DNA of 64,000 bases from Clostridia bacterium (GTDB taxonomy: Bacteria > Bacillota > Clostridia > Oscillospirales > Oscillospiraceae), in NCBI GenBank assembly GCA_009929315.1, contig SAAS01000001.1:186001-250000 (forward strand), written 5' to 3'. The notes below the pieces were generated by a model. The model ran no database searches, was not told the DNA's origin, and saw only the letters and a list, made by a program, of their open reading frames with translations. This document shows positions 31,998 through 39,291 of this stretch, piece after piece; within the stretch, counting starts at the first letter, position 1; each line of letters begins with the position of its first letter. The position numbers and the translations under genes are program-made.

Positions 31998-32969
31998 TCA
32001 GCCTCCTATCTGTGACATAATGCGCTGTTCCAATGAAGAGCCGCCTTGCTCCGTAAAAACGTGATGCTCGGGCTTATCCCAAATCGCCTGCTTCATCGCG
32101 GAGAGAATGGCTTCGTCAGTTCCGTTCAGAAGCGGCCGAAGCTCCACACCGCGGTCGAATTGCAGACAGGTTTTAAGAAAGCCGCTTGAGGTGAGACGAA
32201 CACGGTTGCAGCTTTGGCAGAAGCAGCTGCTCACCGCGCTTATAAAGCCGACCTTGCCCTTTAGCTTTTCGAGCTTGTAGTAACGGCAGGGACCGCAGAG
32301 CAGCTCGTGCTTGAGGGGGGTCATTTCCCCGAATTTCTCCTCGAGCATGGCGCGAAGCGCGTCCTCCGAAATACCCGTTTCTTCTCCGCCCAAACCGATG
32401 GGCATGAGTTCAATAAAGCGCAGCGACAGCCGCTCGTCACTCAAAAAGCGTTCAGCCATCGGCAAAATTTGGGAACTGTTTGCAAGCATGGGAACGCAGT
32501 TGAGTTTAACCTTCAGCTGTGGGTAGCGCAGCGCCGCGTCAATCGAGTTTAATACCTTGGAAACGCCGCTTCGGCGCGTTACACGCTCGAAAACATCCTC
32601 GTCAATGGCGTCAATGCTGATATTAACGCCGTCAACTCCCGCCGAAACAAGCTCGGGGAGATTCTCGGAAAGAAGAATGCCGTTTGTGGTGAGCACTACC
32701 CATTCGATGCCGTCGATTGCTTTAAGCTGCGATATAAGAGTCGGCAGCCCCAGTCGAACAAGCGGCTCTCCGCCAGTAAGGCGCACCTTCTTAACGCCAA
32801 GCGCAGAGGCAAGCTTAACAATTCGCACAATTTCTTCGAAGCTGAGAACTTCGCTGTGCCGTAAGGGTGCAACGCCGTCCGCCGGCATACAGTAGGTGCA
32901 GCGAAGATCGCAGCGATCGGTGACGGATATTCGCATATAGTCGATTGAACGCCCAAGCTTATCTATCAT
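31998..32969 (-). CDS. moaA: GTP 3',8-cyclase (MoaA)
   Basis: The 323-residue radical SAM enzyme carries the cluster C20-x3-C24-x2-C27 (RCDLRCTYC), a second cluster site C-x2-C-x13-C (CQSCNRVRL ... KTC), TGGEPLVR (about 65-72), and the C-terminal Gly-Gly. It converts GTP to 3',8-cyclo-7,8-dihydro-GTP, the first Moco step. Start at ATG with a GAGG site. Preceded by moaC and followed by the MOSC gene. Confidence 0.95.
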   Translation of the reverse strand: MIDKLGRSIDYMRISVTDRCDLRCTYCMPADGVAPLRHSEVLSFEEIVRIVKLASALGVKKVRLTGGEPLVRLGLPTLISQLKAIDGIEWVVLTTNGILLSENLPELVSAGVDGVNISIDAIDEDVFERVTRRSGVSKVLNSIDAALRYPQLKVKLNCVPMLANSSQILPMAERFLSDERLSLRFIELMPIGLGGEETGISEDALRAMLEEKFGEMTPLKHELLCGPCRYYKLEKLKGKVGFISAVSSCFCQSCNRVRLTSSGFLKTCLQFDRGVELRPLLNGTDEAILSAMKQAIWDKPEHHVFTEQGGSSLEQRIMSQIGG

Positions 32970-33028
32970 AGCGGTAACCTCGTTTATATTTGCGACATAT
33001 ATCTATCTGAAAAAGACTGTCTGAACGG

Positions 33029-33505
33029 CTAATTTTCGTAACTGAAATCGCCGGACTTTCCGCCCTGCTTAAAAACAAGATGTACGTTTTCAATGCACAT
33101 ACGTTTGTCAATCGCTTTGCACATATCATAAATTGTCAGAAGGGCAACGGAAACGCCCGTGAGCGCCTCCATTTCAACGCCCGTTTTACCGTCTGTTCGC
33201 ACGGTGCACACGGCGGTGACGGTTTTTGAGAGCTCGTCAACGCTAAAATCAAGGGAGCATTTGTTAAGTAAAAGAGGGTGGCACATGGGTATAAGCTCGG
33301 GTGTGCGCTTGGCCGCCATTATGCCCGCAACACGGGCAACTCCGAGTACATCGCCCTTTTCCACGCTGCCGTTTCTGATGGCCTCGATTATTTCCGCGCT
33401 TACCCTGATACTGCCCTCGGCAATTGCCGTACGCGTCGTAATTTCCTTACCTGTAACGTCAACCATTATTGCGTTTCCGTTTTTATCAAAATGATTAAAT
33501 TCCAT
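33029..33505 (-). CDS. moaC: Cyclic pyranopterin monophosphate synthase (MoaC)
   Basis: The 158-residue protein has the MoaC core: [40 protein letters not shown] and [30 protein letters not shown]. It acts after MoaA to form cPMP. Length matches the family. It sits in the operon between the MoeA-like gene and moaA. Confidence 0.95.
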   Translation of the reverse strand: MEFNHFDKNGNAIMVDVTGKEITTRTAIAEGSIRVSAEIIEAIRNGSVEKGDVLGVARVAGIMAAKRTPELIPMCHPLLLNKCSLDFSVDELSKTVTAVCTVRTDGKTGVEMEALTGVSVALLTIYDMCKAIDKRMCIENVHLVFKQGGKSGDFSYEN

Positions 33506-33547
33506 GCCGTAAACCTCACAAAAAGTAAGTTTTAGTGAAAGAAAGGG

Positions 33548-34567
33548 CTATTTTCCAAAGGGGCATATCGGGAAATGGCAACTCTCGCAGCCGAGGCACA
33601 GTCCGCCGTGCCCGAGACTCGCGATTTCCTCGCGCGTTATAGGATCGTCCGCGGCAATTCTCGGCAAAATAAGGTCAAATATTGTGGCCTTGGCGTACAT
33701 TACGCAGCCGGGGAGCCCCAATACTGGAGTTCCGTCGTCGTAATACCCGATTAAAAGCATGGCTCCGGGAAGAACGGGAGCGCCGTAGCGAACCACCCTC
33801 GCCCCGCTTGCGCGGATAGCCCCGGGAGTGCTGTCGTCAGGGTCAACGCTCATACCGCCTGTGCAGATAATAATCTCGGCTCCGCTTTCCTTAGCTCTCA
33901 GTATTTCGGCAACAACTTTCTCGGGCTCGTCGCCAACGATGGCATGATGGATAACGGAAATTCCGTAAGCCTCCAGCTTTTTAACGACAACGGGCGTGAA
34001 AGCGTCCTTTATTATGCCCTTTGCGACTTCGCTGCCTGTCGTTACAATTGCTGCAGTGCGCTTCGTGAATGGCACAAGGCGCAGGAGAGGCGTCTCTCCC
34101 GCCGCCTCCTCGGCGGCCTTCAGCTTCTCCTCTTCGATTACAAGAGGAATAACGCGCATACCCGCAAGCTTGTCGCCGCGATGCACGGCCGTGTTCCCGT
34201 GCCTTGTGGCAATCATCACCTCGTCCTGACTATTGACCGCGCAAAGTCGCTCCGTGTCAACCTTGAAAAGCCCGTCGCAGTCGGCGATAAGCTCAATTTT
34301 TCCTTCTTTCGGCTCGGTGGAGGACATATTCTCGTTTTTGCACAGGGCGAGAAGCTTCCTCGCGGCATCATCCTCGTGGAGAACGCCCTCAGTAAGCTCC
34401 CAGACGTAGAGGTGCTCTTTCCCCATCGAAAGCAGTACGGGAATATCTTCGTCGGTAACTGTATGCCCCTTGCGGAAGCGGGCATCCTTGGAAACTCCGG
34501 GAATAATCTGGGTCAGGTCATGACAAAGGATATGTCCGACGGCTTCGGTTGTGTTCACGAGCTTCAT
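33548..34567 (-). CDS. Molybdopterin-binding protein, MoeA-related, Cys-rich tail
   Basis: ATG at 34567 is used because the preceding 45 codons look non-native, although the ribosome site here is weak. The 339-residue product has an N-terminal ~150-residue domain, then a MoCF domain (AAIVTTGSEVAKG and IIICTGGMSVDPDDSTPGAI), and ends CLGCESCHFPICPFGK. It resembles MoeA, the molybdenum insertase, but is shorter than the ~400-residue family and lacks the usual MoeA C-terminal domain. The cysteine tail could bind a metal. A short inverted repeat (34583-34596) stands just upstream. Confidence 0.8.
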   Translation of the reverse strand: MKLVNTTEAVGHILCHDLTQIIPGVSKDARFRKGHTVTDEDIPVLLSMGKEHLYVWELTEGVLHEDDAARKLLALCKNENMSSTEPKEGKIELIADCDGLFKVDTERLCAVNSQDEVMIATRHGNTAVHRGDKLAGMRVIPLVIEEEKLKAAEEAAGETPLLRLVPFTKRTAAIVTTGSEVAKGIIKDAFTPVVVKKLEAYGISVIHHAIVGDEPEKVVAEILRAKESGAEIIICTGGMSVDPDDSTPGAIRASGARVVRYGAPVLPGAMLLIGYYDDGTPVLGLPGCVMYAKATIFDLILPRIAADDPITREEIASLGHGGLCLGCESCHFPICPFGK

Positions 34568-34728
34568 TGCGCTACACTTTCCGCCCGAAAACGGGCTTTT
34601 TATGTTATATTGTGATAAAGTGTCAAAGCTTGAATTTAAAGAAGATGTTGTATATGGCTCTATTCTACACCGAGTTGCACAAAAAAACAAATCGGTATTC
34701 AAAAAACAGGCGATTCCGCCGAGATAAA

Positions 34729-35646
34729 CTAATTTGAAAAGTGGATTTCAAAACTTTCGTCCGCAAACTGTCTGCACTCCGCTTCAAACTCCGAGAAGCG
34801 CTCGAGCAGCCACTCGCCCTTTTCCGTAAGCGCGGTCGAGCCGCCGTATATTCCTCCCTGACTGCTGCTGACAACGGGAGAACCGACACCTTCGCTGATT
34901 CGCTGGAGCGTTTTCCAGCCCTTGCTGTAAGAAAGCTTCAGTCGGCTGCAAGCTGTTTTCACAGAGCTTGTTTCACCGATGAGGCGCAGAAGCCTTGCCT
35001 CCTCGGGACCGAAAAACTCATTTTCCCTCGCCAGCCGAAGGCTCATAACGGGTCTGAACAGCTGCTTGTTGTGGCGCTTAACAAGCTCCGCATAATCGCT
35101 GGGGGTGTCCATATCGAAGAGCACTCCCTCGTCCGCAACCTCAAGTCGGATTTTCTCCGCTCCCGAATAGTCCAGAGCGCCGCGCAGACCCTCCGTTCCG
35201 CCGTAGCCGAGGATTGAATCGATTATACCGGTTTTCAGCACAAGCGGGTGACCTTCCACGCCGTCACAAACGGGAATGGCAAAATCCGCGTCAAGCTCAA
35301 GCAGGCGGGAAACAGTCTGCGCCGTGAAGAGTGGCACGTCAATCGGGGTGAACAGAATGCGGTCGCACTTATCCATTATGTATTCAAGACCGATTTTAGC
35401 CGAGTCAAACATCTGGGTGCTCTCGTAGTTTTCGTTGCGCACGAAGACCGCGCCGGTTTTAGCAAGGTGCTTTTCCAGCAAATCTGCCTGATTTCCCGTG
35501 ACTACCACCACAAGCTCCGCGCCTGCCTGTTGCAAAGTCGAGATAATTCGTTTTGCAACGCTGATGGAGCCGATTTGAAGCATAGGCTTGAAGGCTCCCA
35601 TGCGCGAACTCATTCCGGCGGCGACAATTACTGCTCCTAATTTCAC
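34729..35646 (-). CDS. MobA/MocA-like nucleotidyltransferase fused to ModE-like DNA-binding domain (GTG start)
   Basis: The start is GTG at 35646, with an AAGGGA site upstream; an earlier GTG at 35664 lacks one. Residues ~1-200 are a NTP-transferase (AVIVAAGMSSRMGAFKP, then FTPIDVPL). The C-terminal ~100 residues hold a ModE-type winged helix (EEARLLRLIGETSSV, then SYSKGWKTLQRI). It joins cytidylyl- or guanylyl-transfer to molybdopterin with a DNA-binding regulator, so it could couple cofactor finishing to operon control. First gene of the Moco operon. Confidence 0.85.
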   Translation of the reverse strand: MKLGAVIVAAGMSSRMGAFKPMLQIGSISVAKRIISTLQQAGAELVVVVTGNQADLLEKHLAKTGAVFVRNENYESTQMFDSAKIGLEYIMDKCDRILFTPIDVPLFTAQTVSRLLELDADFAIPVCDGVEGHPLVLKTGIIDSILGYGGTEGLRGALDYSGAEKIRLEVADEGVLFDMDTPSDYAELVKRHNKQLFRPVMSLRLARENEFFGPEEARLLRLIGETSSVKTACSRLKLSYSKGWKTLQRISEGVGSPVVSSSQGGIYGGSTALTEKGEWLLERFSEFEAECRQFADESFEIHFSN

Positions 35647-35733
35647 ACAACTGCTTCCCTTCACTTAAAATGTGACATTACACGTTTCGATGACGGAGTC
35701 GGAACGGCGCTATATTGTAATAACCGTATTGAT

Positions 35734-35762
35734 ATTGTAGCATAACAAATAGTAACAGTAAA
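35734..35762 (-). promoter_or_regulatory. Candidate promoter of the molybdenum operon
   Basis: On the minus strand TTTACT (35762-35757), a 17-nt spacer and TACAAT (35739-35734). A second TACAAT lies 20 bp downstream at 35719-35714. The leader to the GTG at 35646 is about 80 nt. I do not recognise a Moco riboswitch in it. Confidence 0.5.
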
Positions 35763-35899
35763 GATGCCGCGAGCCATTTTAATAACACTTAGTAGAAAAC
35801 GGAATTGTAAGAGCGACTGCACAGGAAAACACGTTTCGACCTTAAGTCTCAATGGCGGCGTAGTGTTTTTCTGCTTCCCGTAATGAGCAAAAACAAAAG

Positions 35900-36067
35900 C
35901 TATTTCTTAAATGCAATTGAAATCAGCACACCTATAACAGCGCCATAGATTGTGGAGATATATGGATTGGACGTAATCGGACATGTACCGGTTGAACAGC
36001 CAACCAGCTTGTAATATAGGTACCCGAGCACAGCGCCGACTACCGCGCCAATAATGTATCTTAGCAT
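35900..36067 (-). CDS. Small membrane protein, DUF6132-like
   Basis: The 55-residue protein starts MLRYIIGAVVGAVLGYLYY after GGGGAAAGG (an extra 8-codon extension upstream is rejected). Two membrane spans flank a polar loop VGCSTGTCPITSNPYIS with a CSTGTC cysteine pair. The family is DUF6132, recalled from the loop and spans, found next to thiosulfate- or rhodanese-type genes in other genomes (recalled). Here it stands alone between the molybdenum operon and the cysteine-rich peptide. Confidence 0.7.
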   Translation of the reverse strand: MLRYIIGAVVGAVLGYLYYKLVGCSTGTCPITSNPYISTIYGAVIGVLISIAFKK

Positions 36068-36246
36068 ATTACCTTTCCCCTTATTTAACACAGTTTATTT
36101 AAATTGTAAGTAGAAATACGCTGAGGGTCTATGATTACGTCACACAGTTGATTGGATAGCAGGACGGAAAGCAACGCACCGCTGGCATACGCATAGAATG
36201 AATAAGCGTAAAGCTGTACCTATACCGTTCGAGAGGAGGTGCATTT

Positions 36247-36357
36247 ATGCTTTGCTGCTTGTTTCGAGCCTTGTTTTGCGGCTGTTGCTGTAACAGCTGC
36301 GATTGCTGTAACCGTAACCGCAACAGCTGCTGCAGACGTAATAATTGCTGCAGATAA
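36247..36357 (+). CDS. Cysteine-rich micropeptide, 36 residues
   Basis: A textbook GAGAGGAGG site lies 7 nt before ATG 36247. The 36-residue product carries 13 cysteines in clusters (CC at 3-4; CGCCC at 11-15; C18, C20, C21; CC at 28-29; CC at 34-35), interleaved with Asn and Arg (NRNRN). No other Cys-rich gene is near, and a terminator follows at 36416. Such composition suits a metal-binding peptide or a disulfide-rich secreted peptide; there is no clear signal peptide (only a short hydrophobic LFRALF). I do not recognise the family. Confidence 0.55.
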   Translation: MLCCLFRALFCGCCCNSCDCCNRNRNSCCRRNNCCR

Positions 36358-36415
36358 GATGTGATTGTGCTCGTAGCGCCGATTCTTGATCATGTTGGGC
36401 TGACGCCAATAAAAA

Positions 36416-36450
36416 CACCGACCTCGAGGTTTCTCAAGGCCGGTGCTTTT
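36416..36450 (+). terminator. Terminator after cysteine-rich peptide gene
   Basis: CACCG-A-CCT ... AGG-C-CGGTG hairpin with an extended GAG/CTC part, then CTTTTT on the plus strand, 58 nt beyond the micropeptide stop. Confidence 0.8.
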
Positions 36451-36468
36451 TGAGGGAGAGGAGAAAAA

Positions 36469-36522
36469 ATGAAAAAATTCTATATTTCACAAGCACTTGG
36501 CTGCTTGATGATATTAAGATAA
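36469..36522 (+). other. 17-codon ORF with ribosome site
   Basis: GGAGAGGAG then A5 and ATG AAA AAA begins MKKFYISQALGCLMILR and stops. The ribosome site is good but the peptide is too short to assign. It might be a leader peptide or the degraded 5' end of a lost gene. The 21-nt repeat copy 2 begins 6 nt after the stop. Confidence 0.3.
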
Positions 36523-36527
36523 CATGG

Positions 36528-36548
36528 AAGCCTTAATTAAACTTAAAA
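36528..36548. repeat. 21-nt repeat, copy 2
   Basis: Identical to 29829-29849. It lies between the 17-codon ORF and the tRNA-Arg terminator, in a stretch (36549-36660) with no other feature seen. Confidence 0.6.
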
Positions 36549-36666
36549 AGTGAGCGAAAAATTAAATTGTTGCCAGAACGGCGGGTTTGGCTTTGCGTAA
36601 GCCATACTGACGGGGGTACAAACATCCCTAAAGCTTTTGTACCTATGATTCGCAGAGCAAACAAAA

Positions 36667-36704
36667 AAACCGCAAACCACTGAAATATCAATGGTTTGCG
36701 GTTT
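36667..36704 (-). terminator. Terminator after tRNA-Arg
   Basis: AAACCGCAAACCA and TGGTTTGCGGTTT are 13-bp arms; the minus strand continues as a T-run. Begins 9 nt past the tRNA 3' end. Confidence 0.85.
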
Positions 36705-36712
36705 GCCATTCC

Positions 36713-36789
36713 TGGCACGCCCTGAGGGATTCGAACCCCCGACCTTCTGGTCCGTAGCCAGACGCTCTATCCAGCTGAGCTAAGGGCGC
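36713..36789 (-). tRNA. tRNA-Arg (anticodon ACG), CCA encoded
   Basis: A 77-nt cloverleaf on the minus strand. The acceptor GCGCCCT pairs with AGGGCGT, with discriminator G and an encoded CCA. The D-arm is AGCTCAGCTGGATAGAGC, the anticodon stem-loop CTGGCTACGGACCAG and the T-arm GGGGGTTCGAATCCC. The anticodon ACG reads CGN arginine codons after A-to-I editing. Confidence 0.97.
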
Positions 36790-36891
36790 ATAGCATAAGC
36801 GCACAGCGCTTGAGTATAATAACACAAGCCCCGGCGAAATGCAAGCCCTTTTCAGAAAAATCGGGGGTTTTATCGACCTTGCCTGTTTTGA

Positions 36892-37065
36892 TTACATACT
36901 GAAAGCGCTGCCGATATTCTCAACAATATCTCCGACAGTTTTAAGTGCTTTGCCCATCTTGTGCTGCTTTGCGCCTCTCCTGTTGACGGCGGAAACCGTC
37001 ATCCCGATTGCGGAGCCCACGACCATTCCGATTCCTACGCCTTTTGCAAAGTTTTTAGCATTCAT
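36892..37065 (-). CDS. Small glycine-rich YtxH-like protein
   Basis: ATG 37065 has GGGAGGG upstream; the longer frame is not used. The 57-residue product has one glycine-zipper membrane span (GVGIGMVVGSAIGMTVSAV, residues 8-26), then a basic stretch NRRGAKQHK and an amphipathic tail. It resembles small YtxH or envelope-stress proteins, with no strong family call. The gene lies 102 bp upstream of the tRNA-Arg on the same strand. Confidence 0.6.
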   Translation of the reverse strand: MNAKNFAKGVGIGMVVGSAIGMTVSAVNRRGAKQHKMGKALKTVGDIVENIGSAFSM

Positions 37066-37258
37066 AAAAAACCCTCCCGCGCTGATTGCGCAAATTATTG
37101 TACAGGTCCTTTCTCTCACGAAGGTGATTGTTGTCCGTTCTGCGCGGATAACATAAAGGGAGGGACAGGGCGCCTGCGTAAGCGCTGAATTTAACCAAAG
37201 GTATTGCCTGTCTGCTGCCAGAATAGTATGTGCAAATTGTAAATTTATATGAATTGAT

Positions 37259-37288
37259 TTGCACTTATAAGTTAAATTATGCTACAAT
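37259..37288 (+). promoter_or_regulatory. Candidate promoter of ymdB operon
   Basis: TTGCAC (37259-37264), 18 nt, TACAAT (37283-37288), about 130 nt before the ymdB ATG. The rest of the 350-bp gap 37066-37417 shows no gene or strong structure. Confidence 0.5.
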
Positions 37289-37417
37289 ATAGCGTATGAA
37301 AAAATTGGTTGATTCGACAAAGCGCAGGGATAGTTTATACCTTGCGCCAAACAAAAGTAATTAAACTTTACCGCCCTCAACGGGAAGCCTTACAATAAAT
37401 CCGAAAGGAAATGCCGA

Positions 37418-38191
37418 ATGACAGTTAATATCCTAGCAGTCGGAGATGTCTGCGGAAAGACGGGAATCGATTTCCTCACTCAAAACCTTTCCGCCGTAAA
37501 AAAGACATATAATATAGCCTTCACGGTGGTGAACGGCGAAAACGCAAATGTTGTAGGCATTACTCCCGCGCAGGCGGAAAACATCTTTTCCGCGGGGGCT
37601 GACGTTATCACGCTTGGAAACCACACTTGGGCCCGCTATGAACTGAAGGAATACCTTGACGCGAACAAACGCATTCTGCGCCCGGCAAACTTTGCCCTTT
37701 GCTGCCCGGGAATGGGCCACGGGGTTTATAAAACGCCCTTCGGCGAGGTGGCGGTTATAAATATTATGGGTCGCTTCACACTGGACGCGAACACGGACAA
37801 CCCCTTTTACGTTGCGGACGAGATATTTTCGTCACTTGAAACAAAGCTGGTTTTTGTCGATATGCACGCCGAGGCCACCAGTGAAAAAGCCGCTATGGGC
37901 TTTTATCTGGACGGAAGAGCCTCTGCGGTATGGGGAACTCACACCCATGTCCAGACCTCGGATAGTGGCGTTCTGCCGCAGGGCACGGGCTTTATAACTG
38001 ACATCGGGATGACGGGACCCGCCGTTTCGGTGCTGGGAATCGACCCGCAGCAGAGCGTTGAAAAGTTTTTGGGCGAGCCGCCAAGACGCTACGAATCCGC
38101 CGAAGGACCGGGGAAAATGGAAGGCGCAGTGTTTACAATCGATACCGAAACCGGAAAATGTGTGAAAGTGGAGGCGTTGAGAATCACGTGA
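37418..38191 (+). CDS. ymdB: Metallophosphoesterase, YmdB family
   Basis: The 257-residue protein has metal-binding blocks GDVCGKTG (8-15), VNGENAN (39-45), TLGNHTW (66-72), and the later DMHAEATSEK and GTHTHVQT, as in YmdB (TIGR00282). YmdB is a phosphodiesterase affecting biofilm and RNA control in Bacillus, usually next to rny; here rny is ~10 kb downstream. RBS AAAGGAAATG. The stop overlaps the GTG of the next gene (GTGA). Confidence 0.9.
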   Translation: MTVNILAVGDVCGKTGIDFLTQNLSAVKKTYNIAFTVVNGENANVVGITPAQAENIFSAGADVITLGNHTWARYELKEYLDANKRILRPANFALCCPGMGHGVYKTPFGEVAVINIMGRFTLDANTDNPFYVADEIFSSLETKLVFVDMHAEATSEKAAMGFYLDGRASAVWGTHTHVQTSDSGVLPQGTGFITDIGMTGPAVSVLGIDPQQSVEKFLGEPPRRYESAEGPGKMEGAVFTIDTETGKCVKVEALRIT

Positions 38192-39291
38192 AAGAGATAA
38201 AACTACTCCATGCTGCCGATTTGCATCTGGACTCGGCCTTTGAGTCGTGCTCTCCCGAGGCTGCGGCGCAGCGAAGAGAGGGACAAAGGGAGCTTCTCTT
38301 CCAGATTGAAGAACTGGCCGAAAAACGGGGTGTTTCCGCGGTGCTTCTCAGCGGCGACGTTTTTGAGGGCGGCGGCGTGAAAAGCGAAACGCAGCGGGAC
38401 TTTAACAGTGCGCTCGGAGCTTTGTCCTGCCCTGTGCTGATAGCGCCGGGGAATCACGACCCTTATTCTCCAAATTCAGTCTGGGAAACCATGCGTCTGC
38501 CGGAAAATGTGTATATTTTTAAAACCGCCGAGCTTGAGCATATCGAGCTTGCAGGTGTCCCCGCGCGCTTTTTCGGAGTGGGATTTCAAAATACTTTCAG
38601 CAAACCGCTTTTGCGCGGCTTCACAGCTCCTGAAAAAGAGTCTGATATCCCCGATATTATGGTTATTCACGGCGACACTGCAGCAGGCGCCGCCGATTAC
38701 AATCCGATAAGCCGCGACGAACTGCTCAAATGCAAAATGGATTATGTGGCTCTGGGACATATACATGCCCGCAGTCCCCTGCAAAGAGTGGGCGAAACTT
38801 ACTTTGCCTATCCCGGCTGCACAGAGGGGCGCGGCTTCGATGAGCTTGGCGAAAAGGGCGTTTTAATAATTACAATTTCGGACAGCGGAGTGTCCGCGGA
38901 ATTTGTGCCGCTAAAAGGTGTACGATACGAGATTATCAACGTCAATGTCGGCGGAAAAGACGCTCTCGAGGCTGTGCGGGATGCGGTTTCGGAGCTAAGC
39001 GAAAATGACTGCTGCCGCCTTATACTCACGGGAGAGTGTGAGGAGCTTCCCGATACCTCCGCGCTTCGCAAACAACTAGAGGGGCGCTTCCGTGAGCTTC
39101 AGCTGCGGGATGAAACCACGAAAAAGCGTGACGTTTGGGCGCTTAGAGGACAAAACACTCTTAGCGGTGTATATATTGACAAGCTGTATACAATGTATAA
39201 TGCCGCGCAAAGCGACGCTTATCGAGAGAAAATCGAGCTTGCCGCAGTCTACGGCCTTGCCGCTATAGAAAACGGAGGAGAGCTGATTTGA
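38188..39291 (+). CDS. SbcD/YhaO-like DNA repair exonuclease (GTG start)
   Basis: GTG 38188 overlaps the ymdB stop by 4 nt (GTGA) and has GGAGGCG upstream, so the upstream in-frame ATG (38158) is rejected. The 367-residue metallophosphoesterase has HAADLHLDSAF (residues 8-18), LLSGDVFEGG, GNHDP, IHGD and LGHIHARS in the calcineurin-like fold, as in SbcD/YhaO. It is followed with 4-nt overlap by the SbcC/YhaN-like ATPase, forming a Mre11-Rad50-type pair. Confidence 0.85.
   Translation: MKEIKLLHAADLHLDSAFESCSPEAAAQRREGQRELLFQIEELAEKRGVSAVLLSGDVFEGGGVKSETQRDFNSALGALSCPVLIAPGNHDPYSPNSVWETMRLPENVYIFKTAELEHIELAGVPARFFGVGFQNTFSKPLLRGFTAPEKESDIPDIMVIHGDTAAGAADYNPISRDELLKCKMDYVALGHIHARSPLQRVGETYFAYPGCTEGRGFDELGEKGVLIITISDSGVSAEFVPLKGVRYEIINVNVGGKDALEAVRDAVSELSENDCCRLILTGECEELPDTSALRKQLEGRFRELQLRDETTKKRDVWALRGQNTLSGVYIDKLYTMYNAAQSDAYREKIELAAVYGLAAIENGGELI

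Noticed and set aside
35647..35899. Molybdenum-cofactor riboswitch upstream of the Moco operon
   Set aside because: No recognisable conserved core was seen; a covariance search would be decisive.
36135..36323. 62-codon minus-strand ORF over the Cys-rich peptide
   Set aside because: Gln/Arg-rich shadow of the Cys-rich frame; no ribosome site. The plus frame has an excellent one.
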